Shown: positions 35,413 through 48,122, counted from the stretch's first letter. The stretch is DNA of 64,000 nucleotides from Cerioporus squamosus (GCA_022592435.1 JABYQS010000060.1:1-64000), one strand, 5' to 3'. The notes: generated by a model not told the origin, from the sequence alone. Translations and numbers: made by a program.

Positions 35413-37840
35413 TCAGATGCTGGCGTCCTCCTTGGGGACCACTTCCTCCCTCATGGCTTCTCCACGATAAACTTGAGGATGGCGGGCTATCTGTATAGAT
35501 GCAGTAAGTACGTCGCTACACGCCCACCCAAGCGCAGATGGCATCAAGAACTCACGAAGGACCTGACACGCTTGCCAAAGATGTACATCGGAATGGACGC
35601 AAGCCAACAGAACGCCTGGCATGCCCCAAGGATAAGGAGCGACACCTTGACGCCCCGGTCCAGGATCATGCCGTTGGCGAAGAATGTCGAGCCGTAGAGG
35701 ACCATGTTCTTCGCGAAGTTGGTGATCGCGAGGATGTGCAGCGCGTTCTCGCGATGGGTGTCGAGCAGGTAAGTAACGGCGGCAGAGCCCGAGACGACCA
35801 TGCTGAAGTTGAGCATGCTATGCGCGCAATCAGTGAGTCTACCGAGGGCAGTAGAGGGCAGAGACGTACGTGATGCATGCCACTGCTCCGATCCAAGGCA
35901 TGTGGTGGTCGTTCCCGACAGCCCAGCCGACGTACCCGAAAACGCCAAAGAGCATGCTGACCATGAAGAGAAGGCGGAACTCTGGCTCGTATATCCCGCC
36001 GTTACGCTTGGCTATCCACACCACGCCCCAGTCGTTTAGGGGCCCAGTGACGAGCATCGCTAGAACAATGCCGACAATTCCTCCTAGGTTCGTCAAGCCC
36101 TATGTGCCACCAACGTTCAGTCTGGCGAAGATGGTCAAGAACACAAGATGCATACTATTTGTGCGGCGTTGAAGTTGTACTCCAGAGTGAAGATGGTCGC
36201 TGAGCATAGCGGGACCAGACCTGCGTAGAATGATGAGGCAGCCGCTTCCATCGCGTCAACAGGTTGCCTCACTGAGCCAGACAGTCTGCATGCCGTACGT
36301 CAGAAAGACGAACCATGTCTATCCGCGCCGTCAGCGTCTGCAACGACAGGAGTCGGGGGTTACATACCACTGGCGAGAGGATGAATGTGAACGGTCTCAA
36401 GGATATCCTCAACAGGTTGTCGTTCGTGTACGTTCCATGCCAGATCTTGAGCCCAGAGATATACCCGCGTGGCGCTTCCGGAGATTCGCGTTCGACGATC
36501 TGGATATCCGTCTCAGAGAACGACTTCTCAATGCTGTGGTGATCTGAGGTTTGCTTCTCGGTTGGCCGAATTGCCGTTTCCCGGTGGAACGTCGTCTAGT
36601 ACGAACGTCATGTCACTGGTCAGTAAAGAGAAATCACCGTAGTACAGTATCACAGTTTACCTCCGGAACGAAGAAAAAGACCATGACCGTGGCGATCCCA
36701 AGGGCGATGCTGACGAACCAGAAGCCAAACTCCCAGGTCAGGTTTTGGATGACGTAGCTGCAGATCAGCGGTCCTCTGGAAACGAGCAGTGAGCTTCGCA
36801 TCGGTCGTCATCAGCGAAGCACTCACAAGGTGATACCAGCCATGATAGAGAAGTTCCATATCACAGAGCGCGACCCTCTCTCATGTACGCTGTGGACTGG
36901 TCAGTAAGGGAAGGTCTCAAACTGAAGGCATGAGGCCCACTAGTATATCTGCTCCAGAGTCGAGGGGACGAGACTACGTTGCGGTCAGCCTTGAGAGGCA
37001 GTGATACCCGTCTGGACGCACGCTTGTCCCGCGGACATGCCGCAACCTTGGAAGAAACGCGATGCTCGGATCGATGCTAAGTTCGGGCTCAAGGCGCACC
37101 ATATGCAAGAGATGAACATCTGTGCAACGTGATCAACAGGATTGCAGTACCCAAGACAGAGCCTCACTTACCAGAAGCGACGAAAACAAGTACACGATGC
37201 GATGCCCGAACTTGACTGCCAGCGCGTTCTGTAATACCCTGTGTCGCTCATGAGCAACGCCGATAACTCTGGCTAGGCTTGAGACGAACATGCCAATACC
37301 GAGCCCCAAGAGTAAGATGCCGAATGACGACGTGACATCGTCGACTGTGACGTTGAACTGCTTCGAGAGCAGCACGTACCCCGCGCTCACTAGCGGGGAT
37401 AGCGCACCGGTGAGGCTAGTACCGAAGGATCTGCCAGCGAATGTTCAACTATTTGTTCCGCAAACATACTCGGCGGGAGGATGTCGCACAGAGTCCAGAA
37501 GCACGCTTCTTTCTTCCAGGACGGCCAGTTCAATCTATCCGTCGCGATGGTCAGTAGGTAGTATGGCGCACGAAGTGAGCAAGCAAAATGGACGTACGGG
37601 TCTCGCGGGTCGTCAGACGGTTGTGGGATGAGGATGATATGCGCGTATCTCCCGGCACCCCGCTTCAAATCCTTCGCCTCGTGGATATCGACCTCATGTC
37701 CCCGGACGACCCCGTGGTCGGACAGTAGCCCAGTTCCGGGAACACTCTCCAAGGAGTGGTCTTCTGTATCCGGGAAACTAAGCAGTGAGCACCATGAGCG
37801 TTCCAAGAATGCGCAACTCACCGAGTATCCCAAAGACCAT
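35413..37840 (-). CDS. MFS transporter, DHA1-type, copy A
   Basis: Fifteen exons on the minus strand: 37840-37822, 37763-37598, 37534-37490, 37430-37290, 37238-37172, 37119-37022, 36973-36941, 36889-36827, 36775-36661, 36595-36368, 36318-36273, 36220-36156, 36099-35870, 35817-35556 and 35490-35413. All are GT-AG and in phase, 551 aa. The N-terminal cytoplasmic part has DDPRDPLNWPSWKKEA, a DHA1 (drug:H+ antiporter, 12 TMS) pre-TM1 signature seen in Hol1/Flr1-like transporters. Hydrophobic segments include FGILLLGLGIGM, WEFGFWFVSIALGI, GGIVGIVLAMLV, LLFMVSMLFGVFGYVGW and VSLLILGACQAFCWLASI. A central cytoplasmic loop (about 240-320) is charged. The substrate is not inferable. Copy B at 56138-58641 has the same exon layout. 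Apparently intact. Confidence 0.88.
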
Positions 37841-37900
37841 GGTCGACTGGCGGGTATACTGGGAAACCGCAAAAGTATCGGTATTAGGAGCGAGGGTGCC

Positions 37901-37989
37901 CTTTATACCGTTCAGACGGGCGTCCTTCTCCGTCAGCTCTCACGCGTCTCACCTACGCTTGGCTCTTCTCTGTGGCTCATGGGACTTCT
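37901..37989 (-). promoter_or_regulatory. promoter of MFS copy A: TATA and conserved block
   Basis: On the minus strand, TATAAAG (37907-37901) lies about 65 bp before the ATG. A 15-bp block AGAAGTCCCATGAGC (37989-37975) lies about 135 bp before it. Both elements are repeated at similar spacing in front of MFS copy B (56013-56027 and 56079-56085), which suggests a shared regulator or simple common descent. Confidence 0.55.
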
Positions 37990-38962
37990 GGTTCACGAAG
38001 AAGCTTGCGGAGCAGCAGCGCCTAACGTCAACTGACCACGCTGCCCCCTAGATCGAGCGAAATAGAGAAAGTTGCTCCCAAGAACGCAAATCATGGGAAG
38101 GGTCGACGCAAGAGAAGGAGCGATGCCCACGACCGACGAATGAGAATATGGCCGGCTCAGTTGGCCCGATATAAAACAGCTTGTCGGACGTAGTAGATCG
38201 GAGGATATGCCACAATGTCGGACATTCGTCGCACGGCTATCTAGCATTGGGGGGGTCGCAGACCCATCCTCCATCGCCGAGCAGCAGTGTCTGCACGAGG
38301 CGGTCAATACTGGACATCCCAATCCGAGGACGACTCACCCGTGCTCCATAACATCAAGTCTGTCTGCATTGATGAGCCGCAGTGCGCGAATGCAACGGCG
38401 ATGTAAGACGGATAACGACGTCGCTGAACAAGTCGGGGTCTTTACATGCACTTGAACGTGGCCCTGGGCACCGCCTGAAGGGAGAGTCAACGAACGCCAG
38501 GGCAGCAGTCCTACTCATCCCGGCGGCTCCTCTTATCGAGGACCACTGCGAAGTCTCGACGACGAACTGTAATACGGCGTCTTCGGGACCAAGTGTGATT
38601 GGGACGGCCGCAGCCACTGATGCAGCGCATGAGACAGACCTGGCAAGCCCAAGTAATGTGAACTAACCGGGGCTAACATCATTGAACGTTGAACTGACAA
38701 GCATACGTACCGGCGTACCACGCAGTGTCCGACTGCTATCTGTCGTCGGCTGTGATGGGATCACGACGACTGTAGCTGTTGTCGCGGGCACATCTGGCAA
38801 GCGTGGTGGATGACTGGCTATGACTGGTGGATGCAGTGAGCACCATTTGTCATCCTCGATCTCTGTTCAGGGGACGCCGGCGTACGCACGGCGAGAAGCC
38901 GAACGCTCGGGAAGCGCCACCCGAACCTCTGCGAGCTCGCCTCCTCCATGAGTCTGGAGTAC
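37990..38962. other. intergenic, no gene seen
   Basis: Between MFS copy A's promoter and the MITE. Frames present are short and without resemblance to known proteins. Confidence 0.4.
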
Positions 38963-39426
38963 AGTCGACACCCTCCTAATGCATACCCCTCATAACGCAT
39001 AAATGTTGATAATGCATAGGTTTTTGGCTTTCCCGAGTTGGGGAAGGGGGAAACTGTATGCATAATGCATAATCCGTTGATAACGCATAATGCATACCAA
39101 ATCTGGAGGAAAATGCATAGGATTGTTTACTTAATAAGGCAGTTTGTTGCTGATATAAGTGGCCTGGTGACACATATCTGGGGCCAATTATGGCTGATAT
39201 GGTCGGCAAGCCTCCAGATATGAGGGTTTGGCTCATATTCTGCCTCCCAAAACCCGTATGGGAACCTTTCCGAACCCTTATCCAGGGCCGGCTATGCACT
39301 CCAGGTGAGCGCTTACGAGACTAACCGCTGGCGCTCATTAGGCGCTCATTCGTATAAGACATAACCTCCCATAATGCATAACTGAGGCCCTTTCCCGACA
39401 GGTATGCATTAAGAGGGTGTCGACTG
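38963..39426. mobile_element. 464-bp MITE, pogo/Fot-like, TA duplication
   Basis: Terminal inverted repeats of about 27 bp start with CAGTCGACACCCTC and continue through TAATGCATACC; the two ends differ at one internal position. The element is flanked by TA on both sides (38961-38962 and 39427-39428). The CAGT start and TA target site are hallmarks of pogo/Fot-type Tc1/mariner elements. It has no coding capacity. The interior is rich in TGCATAA/ATGCATA words and contains two GCGCTCATT units. It ends about 85 bp before the TATA box of the downstream oxidoreductase gene. Confidence 0.85.
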
Positions 39427-39509
39427 TAGTATACTCATGATGACTTTACGAGGTGCTGCGTTTGCACTGCGTACGGGCGACGATGAGGATAATGGGAGCC
39501 GTTCTCCAG

Positions 39510-39516
39510 TATATAA
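39510..39516 (+). promoter_or_regulatory. TATA box of the MDR oxidoreductase gene
   Basis: TATATAA, 103 bp upstream of the ATG at 39619. Only about 85 bp of host DNA remains between it and the MITE end. Confidence 0.55.
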
Positions 39517-39618
39517 GAACAGGACGTGTGTTTCTACCAGGACAATCCAAGTCAGCCCAACACGTTCCGCACACTACTCAAACGCTCACCGCTCAGCATC
39601 CTCACCCACGCACGGAAA

Positions 39619-40578
39619 ATGTCTGAGACAATCAAAGCTGCCCAAGTCTCCTCCTGGGGCTCTCCGCCCGTATACACCGCTGTCACAGCGCCGCCCGCCC
39701 CCCTTCCCGAGTCTGGTATCGTCCAAATCCGCGTCCTCGCGGCGGGTGCGCACCAGCTCGTTCGCTCCCGCGCCGCTGGCAAGCACTACACGTCCGGACC
39801 ACTCCCTCACGTCGTCGGCGTCGATGGCGTCGGATCTACCGTCCCAGGCGGCAAGCTCGTCTACTTCATCACCCTCCGGACGGGCGGCGGCTCCTTTGCT
39901 GAGGTCGTGAACGTCCCCAAGTCCTACGTCTTCGACCTCCCCGAGGGCGTGAAGCCCGAGGCGGTCGCGGCGATGGTCAACCCGGCCATGTCGAGCTGGA
40001 TGGCGATCAAGACGCGAGTCGACATGACGCAGCTCCCGAAGGAGGGCTGGACCGCGCTCGTCGTGGGCGCGACGAGCGCGAGCGGAGTCATCGCCGCGGC
40101 CACGGCTCGCAAGCTCGGCGCGACGAAGGTCATCGGCGTCGCGCGCAACGCCGAGAAGCTCGCGGCGGTCCCGAACATCGACGTGCAGCTCGTCATCGCG
40201 GACCCCGTCACCTCCACCGACTTCTCCCAGCTCGGCGAAGTCGACGTTATCCTCGACTATCTGTACGGGCCGCTCGTCACGCACCTGCTGTCCACCCTTC
40301 CCCGCCAGCGTCGCCCGCTGCAGTACGTCCAGATTGGCACGGTCACGGGCCCTGACATCGCGCTGCCTGGTGCTGCGCTGAGGAGCAAGAACCTGACCAT
40401 CCGCGGGGCTGGTCCCGGAGCATGGGGCTTTGACGAGCTCAACGACGAGCTCCCGGAGATGTTGTCCTTCGTCGCTGAGACGGAGCCGCCGAAGTTGAAG
40501 GTGGAGAAGATGAGTGACATTGAGAAGGTGTGGGGAGAAAAGGTGCAGGATGGGGAGAGGCTTGTCTTCACCCCTTGA
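39619..40578 (+). CDS. MDR-superfamily NAD(P)H oxidoreductase (quinone reductase/zinc-less ADH-like)
   Basis: Single exon, 319 aa, rare here because most neighbours have many introns. The N-terminal GroES-like part (residues 1-110) has PESGIVQIRVLAAGAHQLVR and PHVVGVDGVGS. The Rossmann part has VVGATSASGVIAAATARKLGA, the nucleotide-binding glycine-rich turn of MDR enzymes, and the later beta strand VDVILDYLYGPL. Typical zinc ligands of alcohol dehydrogenases are absent, as in quinone oxidoreductase and related reductases. The real substrate is unknown. The longer upstream frame lacks an ATG in a better context; AAAATGTCTGAG at 39619 is a good start. Confidence 0.88.
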   Translation: MSETIKAAQVSSWGSPPVYTAVTAPPAPLPESGIVQIRVLAAGAHQLVRSRAAGKHYTSGPLPHVVGVDGVGSTVPGGKLVYFITLRTGGGSFAEVVNVPKSYVFDLPEGVKPEAVAAMVNPAMSSWMAIKTRVDMTQLPKEGWTALVVGATSASGVIAAATARKLGATKVIGVARNAEKLAAVPNIDVQLVIADPVTSTDFSQLGEVDVILDYLYGPLVTHLLSTLPRQRRPLQYVQIGTVTGPDIALPGAALRSKNLTIRGAGPGAWGFDELNDELPEMLSFVAETEPPKLKVEKMSDIEKVWGEKVQDGERLVFTP

Positions 40579-41021
40579 GACAGCGCATGATACCATGCTC
40601 CGGATCGCTCTGTAGTTTCCCGTGTACAATGTATCGCGTTTCCAATGACTCGATGACTTTCAAGCTCCAGTTGACCACCCTCGTTCTCGTTGTCCTCCTC
40701 CACTCTACGTTGGTAAATCAGGAAAAGACACGAATGACCTTCATTTGAGTATCTCCGAAGTTCAAGCATTTCGAGCTATCCGAGGTGAGGATCTCGGAGA
40801 GGCAGAGGAGGTTCAGGCAAGGTTGAAACGAAGGATGCTGGGTGGAGGAACTCGACTCCAAGTCGCGCGCGCTCGACGCGTCTCCGGCTGCCGGCGGGCG
40901 TCTGCCATACACCTGTGGCGGCGACGAGTTCACTGTCAGTCTTGGTCCCAACCCTCGTCATCCACTCACCATCCTCATCCTGCTGTTTGCGTGACGTCTT
41001 GCCGTCTCATGCCTGAGCAAG
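40579..41021. other. intergenic, no gene seen
   Basis: Short tandem intergenic stretch. The region before 41022 probably holds the THO subunit promoter. Confidence 0.4.
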
Positions 41022-43650
41022 ATGCAAGCAATTGAAGATAGCCTGAAGTCCTTGCTCGCGACGCTACCCGCACGTCCGCTCGAGAAACAGTCTCTCGACG
41101 CGCTCGTGGAACGCACACTGTCGCAGACGCAAGCCAACGCGAACCCGGAGAGTTGGAAGACCAGATGGGAGTACGTGCTGAGGAAAGAGGTTTTTGACCT
41201 GGCCGTGAGTACACAAGCCCTTCCATCGGTGCCTAGGAGGGGGTCGGACTGACGGTATTGCAGGCGACAGAGGGGAAGGCCCTCAAGGACCCGAAGACGG
41301 ATTACTACGAGCAGCTCAGCGATATGCTCGACATCATCCTCACCTTTACCGAGCACGGTCAGCTTGTTCGTATATGCTCATGCTGATCTACGTCTTCTCA
41401 CTGCCGACCCACCTCCAGACGCATGCGACCAGGTGTTTCCCTTCACCGTCCTGCAAGACCTGCTTGAGACACAAACCATTGCCTCCTGCTCGCACATCTT
41501 CTCCTGGATTGAGGCGCGCGCCGATCGGCTCACGAAGGACATGGTCCCGCAGAAGGGCAAGGCCCTCGTCCTCCTCCGCACGCTCAACGATCTTCTCCGC
41601 CGGCTCTCCAACACGGGTGCGACGACCATGTTCTGCGGGCGCATCCTCACATTCCTCAGCCGTGTCTTCCCGCTTGGGGAGCGCAGCGGGGTGAACTTGA
41701 GGGGTGAGTATGGACCTATGTGGGATGGGCCTGTGACGAAGGATATGGAGAAGGAGAATGCGACGGAGAAGTCTGAAGATGAGAAGGACAAGATGGACGT
41801 GGACGAAGTGAAGGAGGAGGATGCCACGAACGCCGCGGCGGAGAAGCAGCGCAAGGAGAAGGAGGGTACGTATGTCGCCTCTTCGTTCGCATGCCGCGTA
41901 CTGAGCCCACACAGACTTTTATTACACGTTCTGGTCACTCCAGCTACCCTTCTCGCGCCCTTCGCTCTTTGCGGAACCGCGGACCTTTGCTGAGTTCAAG
42001 GATGCGGTGGCTAAGGTTTTGCCTGTCATCAAGGAGGCCACCGCGAAAGACCGCGCACTTATGGGCAGCAAGTCCAACCATGCTTCTGCCGCCTCGTCGG
42101 GCCCTTTAAAGCGAAAGCGCGAACAAGGCTCGGCGGAGAACTCGGCGAAGAGCGAGTACTACTTCGCGAAGTACCTCACCAGTCCGGAATTGCTTGATCT
42201 CGAGGTACGCAATTCGTGCAACCCTGCATGCGATTGACTAAGGAAACCACAGATTGCGGACACGCATTTCAGACGGCAGTTCCTGTTCCAACTACTAATA
42301 CTCCTCCACCACTTGCTCACGTTCACGAAGGCCGCCAAGTCGACATGGTCCACGCCGCGTAACCGCTCCCTGCAGATCGACTTCACGCTCGAAGCCGCAG
42401 ACGCACAGTGGGTCCAGGAGACCATCACCCGCGCGACAGAGGAGCTGCGCCAGACCGCCCCGAACGGACGTGCATTCGCCGAGACGGTGCAGGTCATCCT
42501 GGAGCGCGAGAAGAACTGGGTCCGGTGGAAGAACGAGCTGTGCACGCCGTTCGACCGCGAGCCATGGAGCGAGGAGATCGAGGTCAACGGGGAGAAGCGC
42601 AAGGTAGGCCTAGAGGCGGCGACAGAGGAGGTGCGCAAGAAGATGCGGATGGACCCCGAGCCGTGGCCGCACCGGTACGGCAGCGCACCGTTGACGGAGA
42701 TCTGGGAGATGGGCTACCGGGACTTGTACGACCTGCAGCATCCCTTCCAGTGAGTCCTGCCTGCAATTGTTCGTCATCCCGTACTAACTGTGTCTCCATC
42801 AGCAGGCCTGGAGACGTCAGGGACTTCGTGCGAAGATTAAGCAGGAGGATGCCCGCATCGAGATGCGCAAGAAGATGCTCACCAAGCAGGCCGAACGGAT
42901 CGCCCAGGCCCGCGCAAAGGCTGCCGCGCTCAAGGAGGGGGCAACTGGCCCTGGCCTCCCCGCCGCCGCGAACACCGCTCCAGCCAGCCCGGCACCACCT
43001 GTAGTGCCCAGCTCTACATCGTCATCATCACAGGACGGCATCAAGGCGCCAGGTACGCCGACGCCGCTTCACCCGTCGCTGCCCGCGAAGCCTGGAACGA
43101 CACCCGTGCCCGGCGAGAGCGCAGCAGCGTCACCTGCTCGTGTCTCCACGCCCATCCCACCGCCGGCTGCACCAGCCACTCCTACGCCGGCGCCTGCCCC
43201 TGCACCAGAACCGGCACCCATCGTGCTGCCTCCAGACGAGCAGATCATGAAATACGAGGAGGTACGTATCTCGTCAGCATTTGTCCGCACACTGGTCGGA
43301 GTTGCTAACGCGTATGATGATCGCAGAACAAGCATCGGTGGGCCTGGCTTGCGCTCCGGATGGCCCGGGACCAGTATTTGCAACACTTCGGGAGGATCGG
43401 CACGGGGGACGTGGTTGCGCTCGCGCAGGAGATCGACAAGGAGAAGGAGAGGGCTGCCGCGGAGGCTGCGAGCGCGGCGGCACAGGCGTCCGCGAGTCCT
43501 GCGGCTCCGGCAGGGGCCACAGAGCTCCCCCCTGCTGTTTCGCTCGACGGTTCGAAGGCCACGGTTGCCAAGCCGGGGGGTACGGCGAATGGCGACGGTG
43601 CGAACGGACAGAAGGACGCGGAAGGTGATGTGAAGATGGAGGAGCGATAA
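41022..43650 (+). CDS. THO complex subunit 1 (Thoc1/Hpr1), with apparent 1-nt frameshift
   Basis: THO couples transcription to mRNA export in the nucleus. Exons: 41022-41204, 41264-41357, 41419-41865, 41915-42204, 42253-42749, about 42806-43261 and 43327-43650. Conserved Thoc1 segments include [18 protein letters not shown], the [16 protein letters not shown] region, [17 protein letters not shown] and the [11 protein letters not shown] segment. Exons 1-5 are in phase. In exon 6 the frame entered by the splice reads PGDVRDFV and then goes wrong. From about 42832 the neighbouring frame reads [15 protein letters not shown] and stays open to 43261. A single missing base explains this better than any splice choice. 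A Pro/Ala/Ser-rich region follows, then [21 protein letters not shown] and a tail ending in DVKMEER. Confidence 0.85.
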
Positions 43651-44611
43651 CCTAGCGGCGCAGCGGGTGGGTACCGTGCGGGACTCCCGAGCTGCTGTTC
43701 GTAGTGTGTCTACCAACGTATTAGTAGGAGGCGTTTTGCAAGCTTCCTTCGAGCTTGACGTCCTCATATGCTCGGACAGCGTACACGCTTATACCGGGCA
43801 CTACCATACCCGCTTTCAAGGAGGTGAGCCCGGCGATGGCCTCATTGTAAGGTTAGCAACCGCGGATGGCGGGGAAACTGCTTCAGGCTTCCACGAGAAC
43901 CCCTTCCTGTCTTATTACTCGATATTCTACCGAACGTCACTTACATCTTGCTATGTCAATGAGATGCATGGAACGTCAACGGATCCGGCGTGGCTGAGTT
44001 TATAACCCTGTATACCTGGTCTCGTACCCAGACGGTCGGTTATAATCCGCACCCCACCACAGCGAGGTACGAGACCAGCAGGTACTTGCGAAAGAGCATA
44101 TCGATGGTTACATATCACTACAGAAGTTCATCGGCGGGGTCGCGGCGGTAGCAGGAGCTACCGTGCACTGATTGGTCAAGTAGGATGCTGCACCATATGG
44201 ACCTGTGGTGTTGCGGCCGGTAGACGTCGGGACCAGCTGGCCACTGTGACGACATTCTGGCCGCCGTCCGGGGCGAGTTGGGCCTCGTCCAGCAACCTGC
44301 CTGCATATTGAAGCTAAAATCCGACGAGCAGGCTCAGCAAATCAGCAAAAGCTGGCGAGACCGTCTAGATGTGCCGTCGACCACGCAGGCGCACAAAATG
44401 GAGCTGGGATGGACTTGAGAGCAGATGGAGGTGTGAGTTCGCGCCGGGCGGTGGGCGGACCGCGATCAGTATTAGAGCGAGATCTGTACTCGCGATCTTG
44501 ACAAACGGACCGACTCGCCCAAATCGATAAATAGTCCTCCCCGCGCGAGGCCTGGCTTCCTCCAACTGCCCTCTCGCCGCCTCACTACCCTCCCACTACT
44601 ACAGAACAGCT
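43651..44611. other. intergenic region with a perfect inverted repeat
   Basis: Contains CTGGTCTCGTACC at 44016-44028 and its exact reverse complement at 44066-44078, a 13-bp stem with a 37-nt loop. The last part (about 44510-44611) is CT-rich and precedes the epimerase start. No gene recognised. Confidence 0.5.
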
Positions 44612-46267
<1,656 letters not shown>

Positions 46268-46962
46268 ATGGTCGCAAGTGCTGCCACGCGCGGCGCATAG
46301 TGTAAGCTAATACCGCGGCTGCCCCAAAGGGCGCCCCGAGAAGAAGTACGGACCTCGGTGCTATATGTAATCTCAGAGACTGTGTTATCATCGTAATAGC
46401 CATATACCGATCCCGAGCGATGTGTGCGACTGCGTAGACTTACACGTGCGGTACCAGTAGAGGACGATGCGTAGACGCAATGTAGACGTATATACGATAT
46501 GTCCCGTAGCGACAGTTTGAAGTGTTGTTGCGCCAGCGAATAATGCATGATGCTGCGTTCCTTCCGTTTGGGCAGGACCAGTGCCGTACAGTATCAACTG
46601 TGTGTCCTACGTGCGCGCGTCGGGTGTTGCATGTCCACGTAGGGAGGGATGTGTGGGATGTATGCTGCTCCGATGTGAGCATGACGCGGAACCTTCGGTA
46701 GTAACTCGTACTCACCCGAACTTGCCCATAACCCATCTGCCTCCCAGCCGACGCGATCACGAACATCTCAGCATCTCTTCGCCGTTCTGGGGACAGTGCC
46801 AGTGGAAACCACGCATACATGATCGCTCGGGATCCTGCACAGAAGATGAGCATCGTAAAGGAGACACAAGGGCGGCATGGCTAGATTACCCACTGCGAAG
46901 CGTAGACCCGCCATCCCGCAAGGTCCCATGGATATGCAGAGCCAAGGAATCCACCACCACCA
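46268..46962. other. convergent intergenic region
   Basis: 3' ends of the epimerase (plus) and the small coiled-coil gene (minus). Nothing recognised. Confidence 0.4.
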
Positions 46963-47349
46963 CTACTTCTCCGACGGCTCGCCCTCGCCCTCACCTCTGC
47001 CTGGCACCACGACAGCCACGAGCTCCTCCTCCTCGACCACAACCGCTGCCGCTGTCTCCACCACCTCCCCTTCTTCCTGCCCGGCCCCGGTCCGTGCCTC
47101 CAGATCGCTCAGCAGGTCATCAAGGCTGTCCATAATCCCGTCCAGCCGCTCCTCCATCCCGTCCGCGAGGCCTTCCGCCGCCTCAAGCCTGCGCAGGAGC
47201 TCGACCACATCTTCGCCCTCGCCCGAGTCTGAAGAGCCGGTGCCTGAGAGAAGTTGCGTGAGGAGCGCGATGTCGGCTTCCAGACCAGAGGATGGCTTTG
47301 GTGGTGTGCCGCTGGGTTTGGAGGGCGCGTTTGAGGTAGGAGCGGACAT
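46963..47349 (-). CDS. small acidic coiled-coil protein, 128 aa
   Basis: Uninterrupted frame from ATG 47349 (MSAPTSNAPSKPSG) to 46963. A Ser/Pro-rich N-terminus is followed by a helical, heptad-like region (ADIALLTQLL, then VVELLRRLEAAEGLADGM, ERLDGIMDSLDDLLSDLEA) and an acidic/Val-rich tail ending in GEPSEK. The helical part looks like the small coiled-coil subunits of larger complexes, but none could be named. No membrane or signal segment. Confidence 0.55.
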   Translation of the reverse strand: MSAPTSNAPSKPSGTPPKPSSGLEADIALLTQLLSGTGSSDSGEGEDVVELLRRLEAAEGLADGMEERLDGIMDSLDDLLSDLEARTGAGQEEGEVVETAAAVVVEEEELVAVVVPGRGEGEGEPSEK

Positions 47350-47658
47350 GGTGAAGGTTAAAGACGGGCGCAAGGCGTCGTGCCGGGTACGGGTTAAGGA
47401 CTCCTATTCGGGGGTTCGGGCCGGGAGTAGACGCCAATCCCCTTCGGAGGTTCGGCATCGTCTACCCTCGTCTACCTGCAGTGGTACCTACCATATCGAC
47501 CGTTACCAGGACATGTGCATGCAAGTATCGTTTTTCGGACGTACATATGGCGCGGTTTAGAGAACATTTTCCCCATGATGCATGAGTACTGACTGTGGTT
47601 ACTTGTGAACATCACTTGACAGCCCGGATCAGCTCATGCAGTAAAGAGCTGGTGACAT

Positions 47659-47732
47659 GGGTCGGTGGCGTAGTTGGTTATCGCATCTGTCTAACACACA
47701 GAAGGTCCTCAGTTCGAACCTGGGCCGACTCA
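47659..47732 (+). tRNA. tRNA-Val(AAC), no intron
   Basis: Full cloverleaf: acceptor GGGTCGG/CCGACTC with one G-T pair, D-arm with GTTGG, anticodon stem TCTGT/ACAGA and loop CTAACAC with anticodon AAC at 47693-47695, T-arm CTCAG/CTGGG with TTCGAAC loop, discriminator A at 47732. A T-rich tract (tttcttttg) about 20 bp downstream fits a Pol III terminator. A-box and B-box (GGTTCGAAC-like, here AGTTCGAAC) are internal. The X-Y repeat copy 2 starts about 110 bp downstream. Confidence 0.95.
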
Positions 47733-48006
47733 TGATGGCTACTTCTTGGGTATTTCTTTTGTACCGTTTATCGGGATCGTGGCGTTGTTTATCTCATCAG
47801 AGGGACTTAAGAGTAGACGTAACCTCAACGGTTGCCAGAATCTATAACTAATGGCGCAGCGGGGGGGGTCCCACGTGGCAGCCATGTGCGCTGTTGCCGC
47901 CGAGCTTGCGAGGCGCTCTGGGTGCTGGGCCGAGCTTGCGAGGCCTCCGAGTTGGACTGTCTTACGCCGAGTTCCGCTCGGCGTCCCGCTGTCAACGCCG
48001 TAAGTG

Positions 48007-48051
48007 GATGACTTCCCATAAGGTTTACGGACGTCAGGACGTCCGTAAATG
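48007..48051 (+). repeat. left TIR of the Harbinger-like element, with internal palindrome
   Basis: Starts GGATGACTTCCCATAAGG. Positions 48025-48050 form a perfect palindrome: TTTACGGACGTC, two spacer bases, GACGTCCGTAAA. The word CGTCCGTA recurs at 48161-48168 and near the right end, and may be a protein-binding site. Confidence 0.85.
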
Positions 48052-48122
48052 CCTAGATCTGACTGAGATTCAAACTCAGCTGATGTTATTGGAGTCCGCA
48101 AATGCAGCAGGCGCCCAAACTC

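Noticed and set aside
39586..40629. 347-aa minus-strand frame
   Set aside because: Antisense shadow of the MDR oxidoreductase, rich in Arg/Asp/Glu as expected from the complement of GC-rich codons.
44118..44306. Small minus frame near the 44-kb hairpin
   Set aside because: Short, no resemblance, no regulatory context to support translation.
48004..48009. TIR starting one base earlier (TGGATGAC) with AAG/GTG flanks
   Set aside because: That choice gives unequal flanks. Starting at GGATGAC gives matching AGT on both sides.
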